Shown: positions 6,907 to 13,030 of the stretch, in pieces | How positions within the stretch are numbered: the stretch's first letter is position 1 | Layout of the letters: every line of letters starts with the position of its first letter | NCBI GenBank assembly: GCA_002407775.1 | Contig: DHOP01000041.1 | Span: forward strand, 33,649-46,678 | Direction of reading: 5' to 3' | Length of the DNA: 13,030 bases | From: Prevotella sp. UBA5387 | GTDB taxonomy: Bacteria; Bacteroidota; Bacteroidia; Bacteroidales; Bacteroidaceae | The notes under the pieces: generated by a model | Told to the model about the DNA's origin: nothing | The model's input: only the letters and a program-made list of their open reading frames with translations | The model's database searches: none | Program-made: the position numbers and the translations under genes

Positions 6907-8178
6907 TTGGAACAGAATATTCTTTTCTTAGTCGTCGGAATACTTATTATGATGATCTTCAGTGCTTTCTTCTCAGGCATGGAGATAGCCTTTGTCTCTT
7001 CCAATAGATTGTTGGCGGAGATGGATAAGGAGAAGAATGGCATCTCACAAAAGATCATTTCGTTTTTCTACAAGCACTCCAATGGTTTCGTGTCTACCTT
7101 ACTTGTAGGCAATAATGTGGTGCTTGTCGTCTATGGCATCTTCTTTGCCCACCTTTTTAATCAGACTCTTTTCAAGACATTCGATGTGGGCGTGCAGGTT
7201 ACGCTCAACACCATAGTCTCCACTTTGATTATTCTTTTTACCGGCGAATTTCTCCCGAAGACCTTTTTCAAAAGCAGTCCCAACACCATGCTCACCTTCT
7301 TCGCACCGGTGGCATTTGTGTTTTATATTATCCTTTGGCCTATCAGTTGGTTCACTACGACGTTATCAAGATTGATGTTACGTGTTATTGGCGTAAAGCT
7401 AGCTAGTAATGAACAGGGCGAAGGGTTTACCAAGGTTGACCTGGACTACTTAGTTCAGTCATCGATCGACAACGCCCCGGACGAGGCTTCGGTCGAAGAC
7501 GAAGTCAAAATTTTCCAAAACGCGTTGGATTTCCCTGACATTCGTGTGCGCGATTGCATGATACCGCGTACTGAGATACAGGCTGTGGACGTTGAGAACT
7601 GCACCTCGGAAGAACTTAGACAAAAGTTTGTGGAAAGCGGTAAGTCCAAGATTATTGTTTATCGTGACGACATCGACCACATCGTTGGCTATATCCATGC
7701 CCAGGAAATGTTCCAAGAGGCAGAGCATTGGCAAAGCCGCATACGCACAATGACTTTCGTTCCAGAGACTATGGCAGCCCAAAAGCTTATGCGCATCTTC
7801 CTTCAGGAAAAGAAAAGCCTTGGCGTTGTCGTGGACGAATTTGGCGGGACAAGCGGCCTTGTGTCCTTGGAAGATATCGTGGAAGAAATCTTCGGCGATA
7901 TCCAGGATGAGCATGACGTGGAGAATTACGTCGCCAAGAAGACCGACGAAGGCGATTATGTTCTCTCGGCAAGGCTTGAAATAGATCACGTCAACGAAAT
8001 GTTCAACCTTGATTTACCCGAAAGCGACGAATACATGACGATAGGTGGACTCATCCTTCATCACTATCAGAGTTTCCCCAAACTCAATGAGGTTGTGACA
8101 ATCGGCAAACTTCATTTCAAGATTATAAAGAAAACTATGACCAAAATCGAGTTAGTCAAACTACATGTCGATGCATAA
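6907..8178 (+). CDS. CNNM/CorC (hemolysin-family, GldE-like) membrane protein with CBS pair
   Basis: The 423-residue protein shows the complete family architecture. The CNNM/DUF21 transmembrane domain covers about 1-165 (FSAFFSGMEIAFVSSNR, FTGEFLPKTFFKSSPN), a CBS pair about 205-330 (RVRDCMIPRTEIQAV, VVVDEFGGTSGLVSLEDIVEEIFGDIQDEHD), and a CorC_HlyC domain about 345-420. Relatives are divalent-cation (Mg2+/Co2+) efflux proteins; GldE in gliding Bacteroidetes is homologous, but nothing here proves a motility role. The start is TTG at 6907, five bases after the lptC stop. The first internal Met codons (residues 15-16) fall in the first membrane helix and would shorten it, so TTG is preferred. 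Neighbouring lptC and the foldase gene suggest linkage to envelope biogenesis rather than to cation stress alone. Confidence 0.92.
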   Translation: MEQNILFLVVGILIMMIFSAFFSGMEIAFVSSNRLLAEMDKEKNGISQKIISFFYKHSNGFVSTLLVGNNVVLVVYGIFFAHLFNQTLFKTFDVGVQVTLNTIVSTLIILFTGEFLPKTFFKSSPNTMLTFFAPVAFVFYIILWPISWFTTTLSRLMLRVIGVKLASNEQGEGFTKVDLDYLVQSSIDNAPDEASVEDEVKIFQNALDFPDIRVRDCMIPRTEIQAVDVENCTSEELRQKFVESGKSKIIVYRDDIDHIVGYIHAQEMFQEAEHWQSRIRTMTFVPETMAAQKLMRIFLQEKKSLGVVVDEFGGTSGLVSLEDIVEEIFGDIQDEHDVENYVAKKTDEGDYVLSARLEIDHVNEMFNLDLPESDEYMTIGGLILHHYQSFPKLNEVVTIGKLHFKIIKKTMTKIELVKLHVDA

Positions 8179-8205
8179 GGCTCATTTTTAGGACATTTTC
8201 TCTTA

Positions 8206-8243
8206 TAAATTTGCACTTGTTCGACATTTAATTAGTAAATTTG
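8206..8243 (+). promoter_or_regulatory. Two tandem -7 elements (TAAATTTG twice) before the foldase gene
   Basis: TAAATTTG occurs at 8206-8213 and again at 8236-8243, 30 bp apart, both full matches to TAnnTTTG. The expected starts lie near 8217 and 8247, giving leaders of about 100 and 70 bases. TTG at 8217-8219 and 8211-8213 are imperfectly spaced -33 candidates for the second. The 141-bp gap holds no terminator, so the foldase gene may also be read through from the operon upstream. Confidence 0.5.
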
Positions 8244-8319
8244 TACGCTTTTTGTAATATTTAAGCGGCTTAAACAACCTGGAGAAATCACAAAATAAAA
8301 AATAAATCATAACAATCAA

Positions 8320-10461
8320 ATGGCAGCATTAGGAAAAATCAGAAGCAGAGGCGTCACCCTGATTATTATCATCGGTTTCGGTCTCTTTGCTTTCATTGCC
8401 GAAGAAGCTTTCCGCTCCTGCGAGTCATCTCGCAACAACCAGCGCCAGCAAATCGGTGAAGTGTTAGGAGAAAAAATCAATTACGAGGAGTTTGCCAAAA
8501 TGGTTGACGAGGCATCGGAAGCCATGAAGCTTATGGGCCAGGAAAATCTGAACGAGGATCAACTCAACCAGCTCCGTGACCAGGTTTGGCAAGGATACGT
8601 GCAATATCAGATCGTGAAGAACGAGTGTGATAAGCTCGGTCTTGTCGTAACCGACGATGAGATGCAGAACGTACTTAACGAAGGCACTAACCAAATGTTG
8701 CTCTCTACTCCTTTTGTCAATCGCCAGACTGGACGTTTTGATGCCAATCAGCTCAAGCAATTCCTTGCCCAATACAATGCGCAACAGAATACAAACTCTC
8801 AGTCTGCCGAGCAAATGCGCTCTATCTACAAGTATTGGACTTATGTAGAGAAGTCTCTCCGCGAGCAGTTGCTCGTTCAGAAGTATAACGGATTGCTCGC
8901 ACATTGCTTCCTATCTAACCCTATCGAGGCTAAGATGAGCTATGACGAAGAGAGTCAGGAGAGCCAGATCGAGCTTGCTGCCTATCCTTATAGCAGCATT
9001 TCTGATGCCAAGGTGAAGATTTCAGACGCTGATCTTCAGGCTAAATACAAGGGGATGAAGCCGCGCTTCCAGCAATATGTCGAAAGCCGTGACATAAAGT
9101 ATGTTGATGTGCAAGTTACCGCATCTGCTGCTGACCGTGCCGCATTGCTCAAAGACTTCAATGGCTATGCCAAGTCACTTGCCGCTGCTGCCGACCCATC
9201 AGACGTGGTTCGCAAGAGCACTTCTTCAATTCCATACCTTGGCATCCCTGTAGGCAAGGAAGTTTTCCCTGCTGACATCGCACAAAAGATTGACTCAATG
9301 GCCGTTGGTCAGACTGTAGGTCCTATCGAGAACAAGCAAGACAATACTCTGAACCTTGTAAAGCTGGTTGCCAAACAGCAATTGCCAGACTCTGTGAAGT
9401 TCCGCGCTATCCAAGTAGGTGGTACAACCATAGACGAGGCTCACAACCGTGCTGACTCTATCTACAATGCTCTCAACGCCGGCGCAGACTTCGCAGCACT
9501 TGCTAAGAAGTATGGTCAGGAAGGTCAGGAGCAGTGGATCACTACAAAGCAGTATGAGTATTCCAACTCTATGGACAAGGAGACTATGGGCTATCTCAAT
9601 AGCTTGATGACCATGGGCGTCAATGAGACCAAGAACGTTGCATTGTCACAGGGCAATATCATCGTTCAGGTTCTTGATCGCAAAAACATGATCGACAAGT
9701 ACACTGCAGCCGTTATCAAGCGCGTCATCGACTATTCTAGAGAGACGCGCGGCGGTATTTTCAATAAGTTCAGCTCATTTGTAAGTGCAAACCTCACTGC
9801 TACCGACATTCAGAAGAACGCTGCCAAGAACGGCTACAAGCTGCAAGAGGCAAAGGACGTGACCACAACTCAGCATAATCTTGTTGGCGTAAGCTCGACA
9901 CGCGATGCCATGAAGTGGCTCTTTGATGCTGACGAGGGTGAAGTTTCCAAGATGTTCGAGTGTGGTAACAATGGCGATCACTTGTTGATTGTTATTTGCG
10001 ACAAGGTTCATCCTATCGGCTATCGCGGTCTTGACGACCCCCAGGTGAAGGAGATGGTCAAGGCTGAAGTGTTGAAAGACAAGAAGGCCGAACAACTCAT
10101 GGCTAACGCCAAGGGTGTCAACAGTATCGCAGCCGCCAAGGCAAAGGGTGCCACTGTAACTGTCGTCAACCAGGTTACGTTCGCCGCTCCTGTATTTGTA
10201 CAGGCTACTGGTGCCAGCGAACCAGCACTTAGCGGTGCCGTGTATGCCACCAACAAGGGTGCTTTCTGCGCTCGTCCTATCAAGGGTCAGGCTGGTGTTT
10301 ACCAGTTTCAGGTAATCAACCGTACCAAGAACGCTACTAAATATGATGCCGTTGCTCAAGAAGCTAAGATGCGTCAGAAGGCCATGCAGAGTGCTGGCAA
10401 CTTCATGAACGAACTTTATATCAAGGCCAACGTAGTAGATAACCGCTACTTGTTCTTCTAA
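8320..10461 (+). CDS. PpiD/SurA-like membrane-anchored periplasmic foldase (SurA N-terminal and parvulin-like domains)
   Basis: The 713-residue protein has one N-terminal membrane anchor (about 11-28, GVTLIIIIGFGLFAFIAEEA) and a large periplasmic part. A SurA/PpiD-type chaperone region (about 45-265) includes EKINYEEFAKMVDEA, LRDQVWQGYVQYQIVKNE and SDADLQAKYKGMKPRFQQYV. A parvulin-like domain follows (about 355-460, KFRAIQVGG...GADFAALAKKYG). Typical parvulins have an RHIL motif with a conserved His and a GDLGWF motif; here the His position reads Q (RAIQV) and GDLGWF is absent (EQWITTKQYEYS), so isomerase activity is doubtful and a chaperone role more likely, as proposed for E. coli PpiD. A second, weaker parvulin-like segment ends in a helical tail (VKEMVKAEVLKDKKAEQL). 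It probably helps fold proteins leaving SecYEG. The ATG start is clear. Confidence 0.9.
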   Translation: MAALGKIRSRGVTLIIIIGFGLFAFIAEEAFRSCESSRNNQRQQIGEVLGEKINYEEFAKMVDEASEAMKLMGQENLNEDQLNQLRDQVWQGYVQYQIVKNECDKLGLVVTDDEMQNVLNEGTNQMLLSTPFVNRQTGRFDANQLKQFLAQYNAQQNTNSQSAEQMRSIYKYWTYVEKSLREQLLVQKYNGLLAHCFLSNPIEAKMSYDEESQESQIELAAYPYSSISDAKVKISDADLQAKYKGMKPRFQQYVESRDIKYVDVQVTASAADRAALLKDFNGYAKSLAAAADPSDVVRKSTSSIPYLGIPVGKEVFPADIAQKIDSMAVGQTVGPIENKQDNTLNLVKLVAKQQLPDSVKFRAIQVGGTTIDEAHNRADSIYNALNAGADFAALAKKYGQEGQEQWITTKQYEYSNSMDKETMGYLNSLMTMGVNETKNVALSQGNIIVQVLDRKNMIDKYTAAVIKRVIDYSRETRGGIFNKFSSFVSANLTATDIQKNAAKNGYKLQEAKDVTTTQHNLVGVSSTRDAMKWLFDADEGEVSKMFECGNNGDHLLIVICDKVHPIGYRGLDDPQVKEMVKAEVLKDKKAEQLMANAKGVNSIAAAKAKGATVTVVNQVTFAAPVFVQATGASEPALSGAVYATNKGAFCARPIKGQAGVYQFQVINRTKNATKYDAVAQEAKMRQKAMQSAGNFMNELYIKANVVDNRYLFF

Positions 10462-10468
10462 GAGAATA

Positions 10469-10485
10469 TTTCGGACAATCCGAAA
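10469..10485 (+). other. Small hairpin after the foldase gene
   Basis: TTTCGGA (10469-10475) and TCCGAAA (10479-10485) form a 7-bp stem with a 3-base loop, 8 bases after the foldase stop and just before the large terminator-like hairpin. It probably protects or helps define the 3' end of the transcript. Confidence 0.4.
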
Positions 10486-10489
10486 CCAG

Positions 10490-10533
10490 ATACCAAAGAG
10501 GGTGCACTCGTGTGAGTGCGCCCTCTTTGGTAT
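10490..10533 (+). terminator. Strong hairpin, probable terminator of the plus-strand operon
   Basis: Two 20-base arms (10490-10509 and 10514-10533) pair completely apart from one G-U pair, around a GTGT loop. The position just after the foldase gene fits a terminator. It lacks a U-run downstream (GGTAAAAAAGG follows), so it may be factor-assisted or mainly protect the RNA end. Being nearly symmetric, it could also stop minus-strand transcription arriving from the insertion-sequence remnant. Confidence 0.6.
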
Positions 10534-10542
10534 GGTAAAAAA

Positions 10543-10567
10543 GGCGTAATGAACATTTGGTAGGCTG
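10543..10567. repeat. Left terminal inverted repeat of the insertion sequence
   Basis: This matches the reverse complement of 11363-11387 at 23 of 25 bases; the two differences are adjacent (GAAC against GGGC). Its inner end forms a hairpin with the following bases (10560-10568 with 10575-10583). Confidence 0.85.
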
Positions 10568-10583
10568 GCTATTTCCAGCCTAC
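10560..10583 (+). terminator. Hairpin at the left end of the insertion sequence
   Basis: GTAGGCTGG (10560-10568) pairs perfectly with CCAGCCTAC (10575-10583) around CTATTT, followed by TTTT on the plus strand. It overlaps the inner part of the terminal repeat and the transposase stop codon. Hairpins here are known in some insertion sequences as shields against incoming transcription; that role is inferred. Confidence 0.45.
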
Positions 10584-11312
10584 TTTTCCATATTCAGAAA
10601 GGCATCGATAAACTTCTTTTTATTTGTTTCATTTAGCCCGCTATGATTTCCCAAGGCCCTTTTAAGCTGCGAGTTATATCCTTCCGGCATATTCGTAGTA
10701 TTAGGTATGTTTATTTCTGGGTGTTCCTCAAAGGTAAAGAGCCATTTGAGATGATTTTTAATAGATCTCCTTGCAGTTCTTAGCCTTCCGACAATCTGAA
10801 ATTAATGGAATTGGCACATCTGCCCAGGACAGGGACCAATTATCTGCAATAGTCCCATATGCCCGTCACATACTACGGTCTCTATGGACATTCCGCTTGA
10901 ATCAATTTGAGACAGTCCATCCAAATAATCAGCATTGGTCCGGTCCCTTTCAAACGTACGATAAAGTGTTCTCCCTGTTGACAAGTTTTGGAACAGCATA
11001 ACTCCAAACAACCTGGAAAAGTAAGTCGTGTCTATGACAACCATAGCGGTCGTGGGGCGGGAAGGGACGAAGCTATCGGCTATGAGCTTTAGTCCACGGC
11101 GTATGGTCCTCCCCGAGCATTTGTATTGGGAAGACAGATCCAGCACTGTCCGTTTGTCAGCCAGATAGCTACGCCACGAGTCAACTCCATTGATACGAAG
11201 ACCAGTCTGAAATTGTTTGCCAGAATCATGGCAAAAGTACATTTGGCAGCCACGTCTGTGACCATTCTTTTTAACCTTTGGGCTGCCACAGAAGATGCAG
11301 ATTTTTTTTCAT
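10580..11312 (-). pseudogene. Broken transposase, Zn-binding IS256-type variant
   Basis: Reading from ATG 11312 the frame should give a zinc motif KKICIFCGSPKVKKNG...CQMYFC, but a run of eight A (11302-11309) shifts it; seven would keep it open. From there the correct frame runs through LRINGVDSWRSYL, a helix-turn-helix-like KCSGRTIRRGLKLI, VVIDTTYFSRLFGVMLFQ (catalytic-Asp-like segment), VVCDGHMGLLQIIG and QMCQFH, then meets TAA at 10802-10804. After the stop the same frame resumes with the C-terminal end RLRTARRSIKNHLKWLFTF, INIPNTTNMPEGYNSQLKRALGNHSGLN and KKKFIDAFLNMEK, ending at TAG 10580-10582. Family members I recall are about 320 residues; here some 90-100 residues between QMCQFH and RLRTA are missing. 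An internal deletion plus a stop and a frameshift make it inactive. Confidence 0.85.
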
Positions 11313-11328
11313 AACCTGTCAAATACTG

Positions 11329-11336
11329 CAAAGGTA
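11329..11336 (-). promoter_or_regulatory. Transposase promoter, -7 element TACCTTTG
   Basis: Minus-strand TACCTTTGCA fully matches TAnnTTTG and lies 17 bases before the original transposase ATG at 11312, just inside the right terminal repeat. No clear -33 element is seen. Confidence 0.45.
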
Positions 11337-11362
11337 AAAAATAATGGACATTCGAAAGGTTT

Positions 11363-11387
11363 CAGCCTACCAAATGCCCATTACGCC
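11363..11387. repeat. Right terminal inverted repeat of the insertion sequence
   Basis: Reverse complement of the left repeat at 10543-10567, with two mismatches. It ends 13 bases from the stop codon of the neighbouring lipoprotein gene. Confidence 0.85.
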
Positions 11388-11400
11388 TAAATATAACAGG

Positions 11401-12231
11401 TTACTGCTTTTCAATCTGCATTTTTAGAAGAACTTTGACATTTGGATATTGTGCTTTGTAATCATCTGAAATATCCTCAATCAACCACTTTCCAAAACTA
11501 TTGGTTTCTTCAAAAAATGAATATGTTTTCACAGCATATTTCTGATCCTGTAATGTGTAAGGTAAATAGAATTTATAACCCGAATCAGAAACATTGCTAC
11601 CAGATAGTTCATACAAGACATTGTCATCTTTATCTAAGACTTGCATTTTATACACACTAAAAGGGTAAGATTTGCTGGCTTTTATTATGAATGTACTTTC
11701 TTTTGCTTTATTGCTCAGAATATCAGTTCTTATGCCACCAGCGGAAGTTTCATCAATGCCTTCAATCTCTACAACATCTTCTACAAGGCTTGTCTTTTTA
11801 TAGGTGCAAATAGTATCCCAAAACAAGCTGACATCTTCTACCTTTACGTTCAAGGTAGCTGTCTTTCCATCAGCATCAGATACAACGATTTGTGTCTCAC
11901 CGACCTGCATACCACGGATTTCAATTTCCTTGTCTTGAATGGGTTCTCCGTCGTATGAGGCATTCACAACTCTCACTGTTGCGATGTTCCCATTTTTAGA
12001 TACTGCCGAAATTACCCCACTAGCATTCTGTACGTTTACGACGTCACTCATAGTGGTGAATACACTAATAGTATTACCAGGTATAGACACTTGGTTTCCT
12101 GTTAGAATGTCACCTTGTACGACTTCATTTTTGGTGAAATGAATATCCTCGTCTTCATCAGAACAAGCTGTGAAGGCGAATGATGCGAATAGGACTAATG
12201 TAAGTCCGATAATTGATTTTAGATTTTTCAT
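11401..12231 (-). CDS. Surface-type lipoprotein with a BIG/Ig-like domain
   Basis: The 276-residue lipoprotein has the signal MKNLKSIIGLTLVLFASFAF and lipobox FTAC (Cys23). CSDEDED follows, an acidic stretch like the lipoprotein export signal that sends Bacteroidetes lipoproteins to the cell surface. Residues about 50-132 look like a bacterial Ig-like (BIG2-type) domain: ISVFTTMSDVVNVQNASG, then IEIRGMQVGETQIVVSDADGKTATLNVKV. The C-terminal half (about 135-276) is beta-rich and not recognised. Its first 75 bases are almost identical to those of the gene upstream, whose stop lies 14 bases before this ATG, so the two form an operon. No terminator lies between its stop and the insertion-sequence remnant, so its transcript may run into that element. 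Function unknown; a structural or binding surface role is an inference. Confidence 0.8.
   Translation of the reverse strand: MKNLKSIIGLTLVLFASFAFTACSDEDEDIHFTKNEVVQGDILTGNQVSIPGNTISVFTTMSDVVNVQNASGVISAVSKNGNIATVRVVNASYDGEPIQDKEIEIRGMQVGETQIVVSDADGKTATLNVKVEDVSLFWDTICTYKKTSLVEDVVEIEGIDETSAGGIRTDILSNKAKESTFIIKASKSYPFSVYKMQVLDKDDNVLYELSGSNVSDSGYKFYLPYTLQDQKYAVKTYSFFEETNSFGKWLIEDISDDYKAQYPNVKVLLKMQIEKQ
12157..12231 (-). repeat. Duplicated lipoprotein leader segment, copy 1
   Basis: These 75 bases encode residues 1-25 of the BIG-domain lipoprotein and match 12789-12863 at 71 of 75 positions. All four differences are at third codon positions and synonymous (codons 2, 4, 15 and 24). The similarity ends just after the CSD residues and does not continue upstream of the ATG. 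Confidence 0.9.
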
Positions 12232-12245
12232 ATCAAAGAAGTATT

Positions 12246-12863
12246 TTATTTTACGCTAATCTGTAAATCACTTAATTCTTTATCTGTCATTTGTACGTAT
12301 ATGGAAACACCATAGATTTTTCTGTTATTTCTTACTCCTAGTGAACGTACAATACAAAAACTTGGTTGGTTTCCTTGAGTCCAACCTGTTATCTGAAGAT
12401 ATTCGTCGGAATCTAATAACAAAACAGTTCTTGATAGACCATTATATCTTTCATTGAAACTATATGATATGTCGTTCTTCTTAACCGTGCCAGCTTCTGC
12501 ATCTGAATGAAAATATGTTGTCAATTTGGTATCATTGTCGAAGTAGTAATAAGTAGGGCTTACTCCAAGCATTTCACTGTAATATTCATTTGTAAGTCTT
12601 TTCCCATTCTCATCAATTTCCCATGTGCCATAATTTTTCCAACCATATCCAATAAACATTTGCTTGAAATTCTCTTTACTTATTCCTCCGCCGTCTCCAA
12701 AACATTGTCCATTATCATCATATGTATAATTACTTCCATGATTATCCAAAACAGTTTCCCATTCTGAATACAGGGTTTCGTCGTCGTCATCGGAACAAGC
12801 TGTGAAGGCGAATGATGCAAATAGGACTAATGTAAGTCCGATAATTGATTTAAGATTCTTCAT
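12246..12863 (-). CDS. Surface-type lipoprotein of unknown function
   Basis: The 205-residue lipoprotein has the same 23-residue signal as its downstream neighbour, with CSDDDDE after the lipid-attachment cysteine, suggesting surface export. I do not recognise the mature part. It is rich in Tyr, Asp and Asn with short beta-strand-like segments (YGWKNYGTWEIDENGKRL, TYYYFDNDTKLTTYFHS, RTVLLLDSDEYLQITGW, RKIYGVSIYVQM). The pattern could be a small lipocalin-like barrel, but that is only a shape impression. It is first in a two-gene minus-strand unit. Its upstream region (12864-13030) shows no full promoter match, only a weak TGAATTTG, but holds an 8-bp inverted repeat that could form a leader hairpin. 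Confidence 0.75.
   Translation of the reverse strand: MKNLKSIIGLTLVLFASFAFTACSDDDDETLYSEWETVLDNHGSNYTYDDNGQCFGDGGGISKENFKQMFIGYGWKNYGTWEIDENGKRLTNEYYSEMLGVSPTYYYFDNDTKLTTYFHSDAEAGTVKKNDISYSFNERYNGLSRTVLLLDSDEYLQITGWTQGNQPSFCIVRSLGVRNNRKIYGVSIYVQMTDKELSDLQISVK
12789..12863 (-). repeat. Duplicated lipoprotein leader segment, copy 2
   Basis: Start of the upstream lipoprotein gene; pairs with copy 1 at 12157-12231. Confidence 0.9.
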
Positions 12864-12891
12864 GTCATTTTAATTATTAGTTTTTATTAAA

Positions 12892-12924
12892 TGCTTCCAA
12901 GTTGATGTTACTGCGTGGAAGCAG
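12892..12924. promoter_or_regulatory. Two mutually exclusive hairpins upstream of the lipoprotein pair
   Basis: TGCTTCCA (12892-12899) is the exact reverse complement of TGGAAGCA (12916-12923), with a 16-base loop. Part of the second arm can instead pair locally (CTGC 12911-12914 with GCAG 12921-12924). The sites lie 30-60 bases before the ATG, so they are probably in the mRNA leader or at an operator. Role unproven. Confidence 0.35.
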
Positions 12925-13030
12925 TGTCGTTTTAACAACTTTCTGTCACCATAATCTTCAAACACTTATAGCAGTTCCAAATTCAAAAGCAATATCTTTA
13001 TATCCATAACACTAGTGTCTCTTAATATAT

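Larger units (their letters stand above)
10543..11387 (-). mobile_element. Insertion-sequence remnant, IS256-group variant with Zn-binding transposase
   Basis: The element is about 845 bp, bounded by terminal inverted repeats (10543-10567 and 11363-11387) that match at 23 of 25 positions and start GGCGTAAT. One more matching base may extend each end. It encodes a minus-strand transposase fragment with the N-terminal zinc motif and C-terminal end of the Zn-binding IS256-type variant common in Bacteroidetes. No matching target-site duplication was found (left flank ...TGGTAAAAAA, right flank TAAATATAAC...), so the insertion is old or has been rearranged. It lies between convergent genes and ends 13 bases from the stop of the lipoprotein gene to its right. 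Confidence 0.85.

Noticed and set aside
7459..7989. A 176-codon minus-strand frame inside the CorC-like gene
   Set aside because: It is the antisense shadow of the CBS domain pair, whose motifs are intact on the plus strand.
9775..10359. A 194-codon minus-strand frame inside the foldase gene
   Set aside because: It is antisense to a continuous plus-strand gene and has no recognisable domain.
11089..11331. An 80-codon frame at the start of the insertion sequence as a separate small gene
   Set aside because: It is an out-of-frame reading of the transposase N-terminal region; the zinc motif lies in the adjacent frame.
13009..13018. Perfect 10-bp palindrome ACACTAGTGT near the right edge as an operator
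   Set aside because: It is short, occurs once, and sits about 150 bp upstream of the nearest start with no partner site, so chance is likely.

Overview
The window looks like chromosomal DNA from a member of the Bacteroidales, most likely Prevotella or a close relative. Three things point there: the envelope gene families present (a DUF4105 protein, a FadL-like barrel, a lipoprotein-type LptC, and lipoproteins with an acidic CSDDDD-type start), repeated matches to the Bacteroidetes -7 promoter element TAnnTTTG (often TAnTTTTGCA), and start sites without strong Shine-Dalgarno sequences. The genus is inferred.

Left part, minus strand (1-4860): the N-terminal half of SecA runs off the left edge. 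About 540 bp upstream of it carries no clear gene but holds a proximal secA promoter, a second well-spaced promoter about 330 bp upstream, and a cluster of four short hairpins. Next comes a two-gene unit with an ATGA overlap. Its first gene is a DUF4105 (Lnb N-terminal-like) periplasmic protein with five C-terminal membrane helices. Its second gene is an alkaline-phosphatase-superfamily protein that has lost nearly every expected catalytic residue.

Middle part, plus strand (4861-10540): a divergent promoter region leads into an envelope-biogenesis run: an outer-membrane beta-barrel, LptC (LPS export), a CNNM/CorC-type membrane protein, and, behind its own promoters, a PpiD/SurA-like membrane-anchored periplasmic foldase. 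lptC and the CorC-like gene both appear to start with TTG. Strong hairpins close the run. Together with SecA, these genes serve protein export, LPS transport and envelope folding.

Right part (10541-13030): an insertion-sequence remnant of about 845 bp, related to the Zn-binding variant of the IS256 group, has near-intact terminal inverted repeats but a broken transposase. It sits between the plus-strand run and two minus-strand lipoprotein genes. Those two share an almost identical first 75 nucleotides (signal peptide plus CSD) but have unrelated mature parts, which suggests a reused export-leader cassette. No rRNA, tRNA or CRISPR array was seen. The most unusual items are the dead phosphatase-like protein, the leader cassette, and the structured region near secA.
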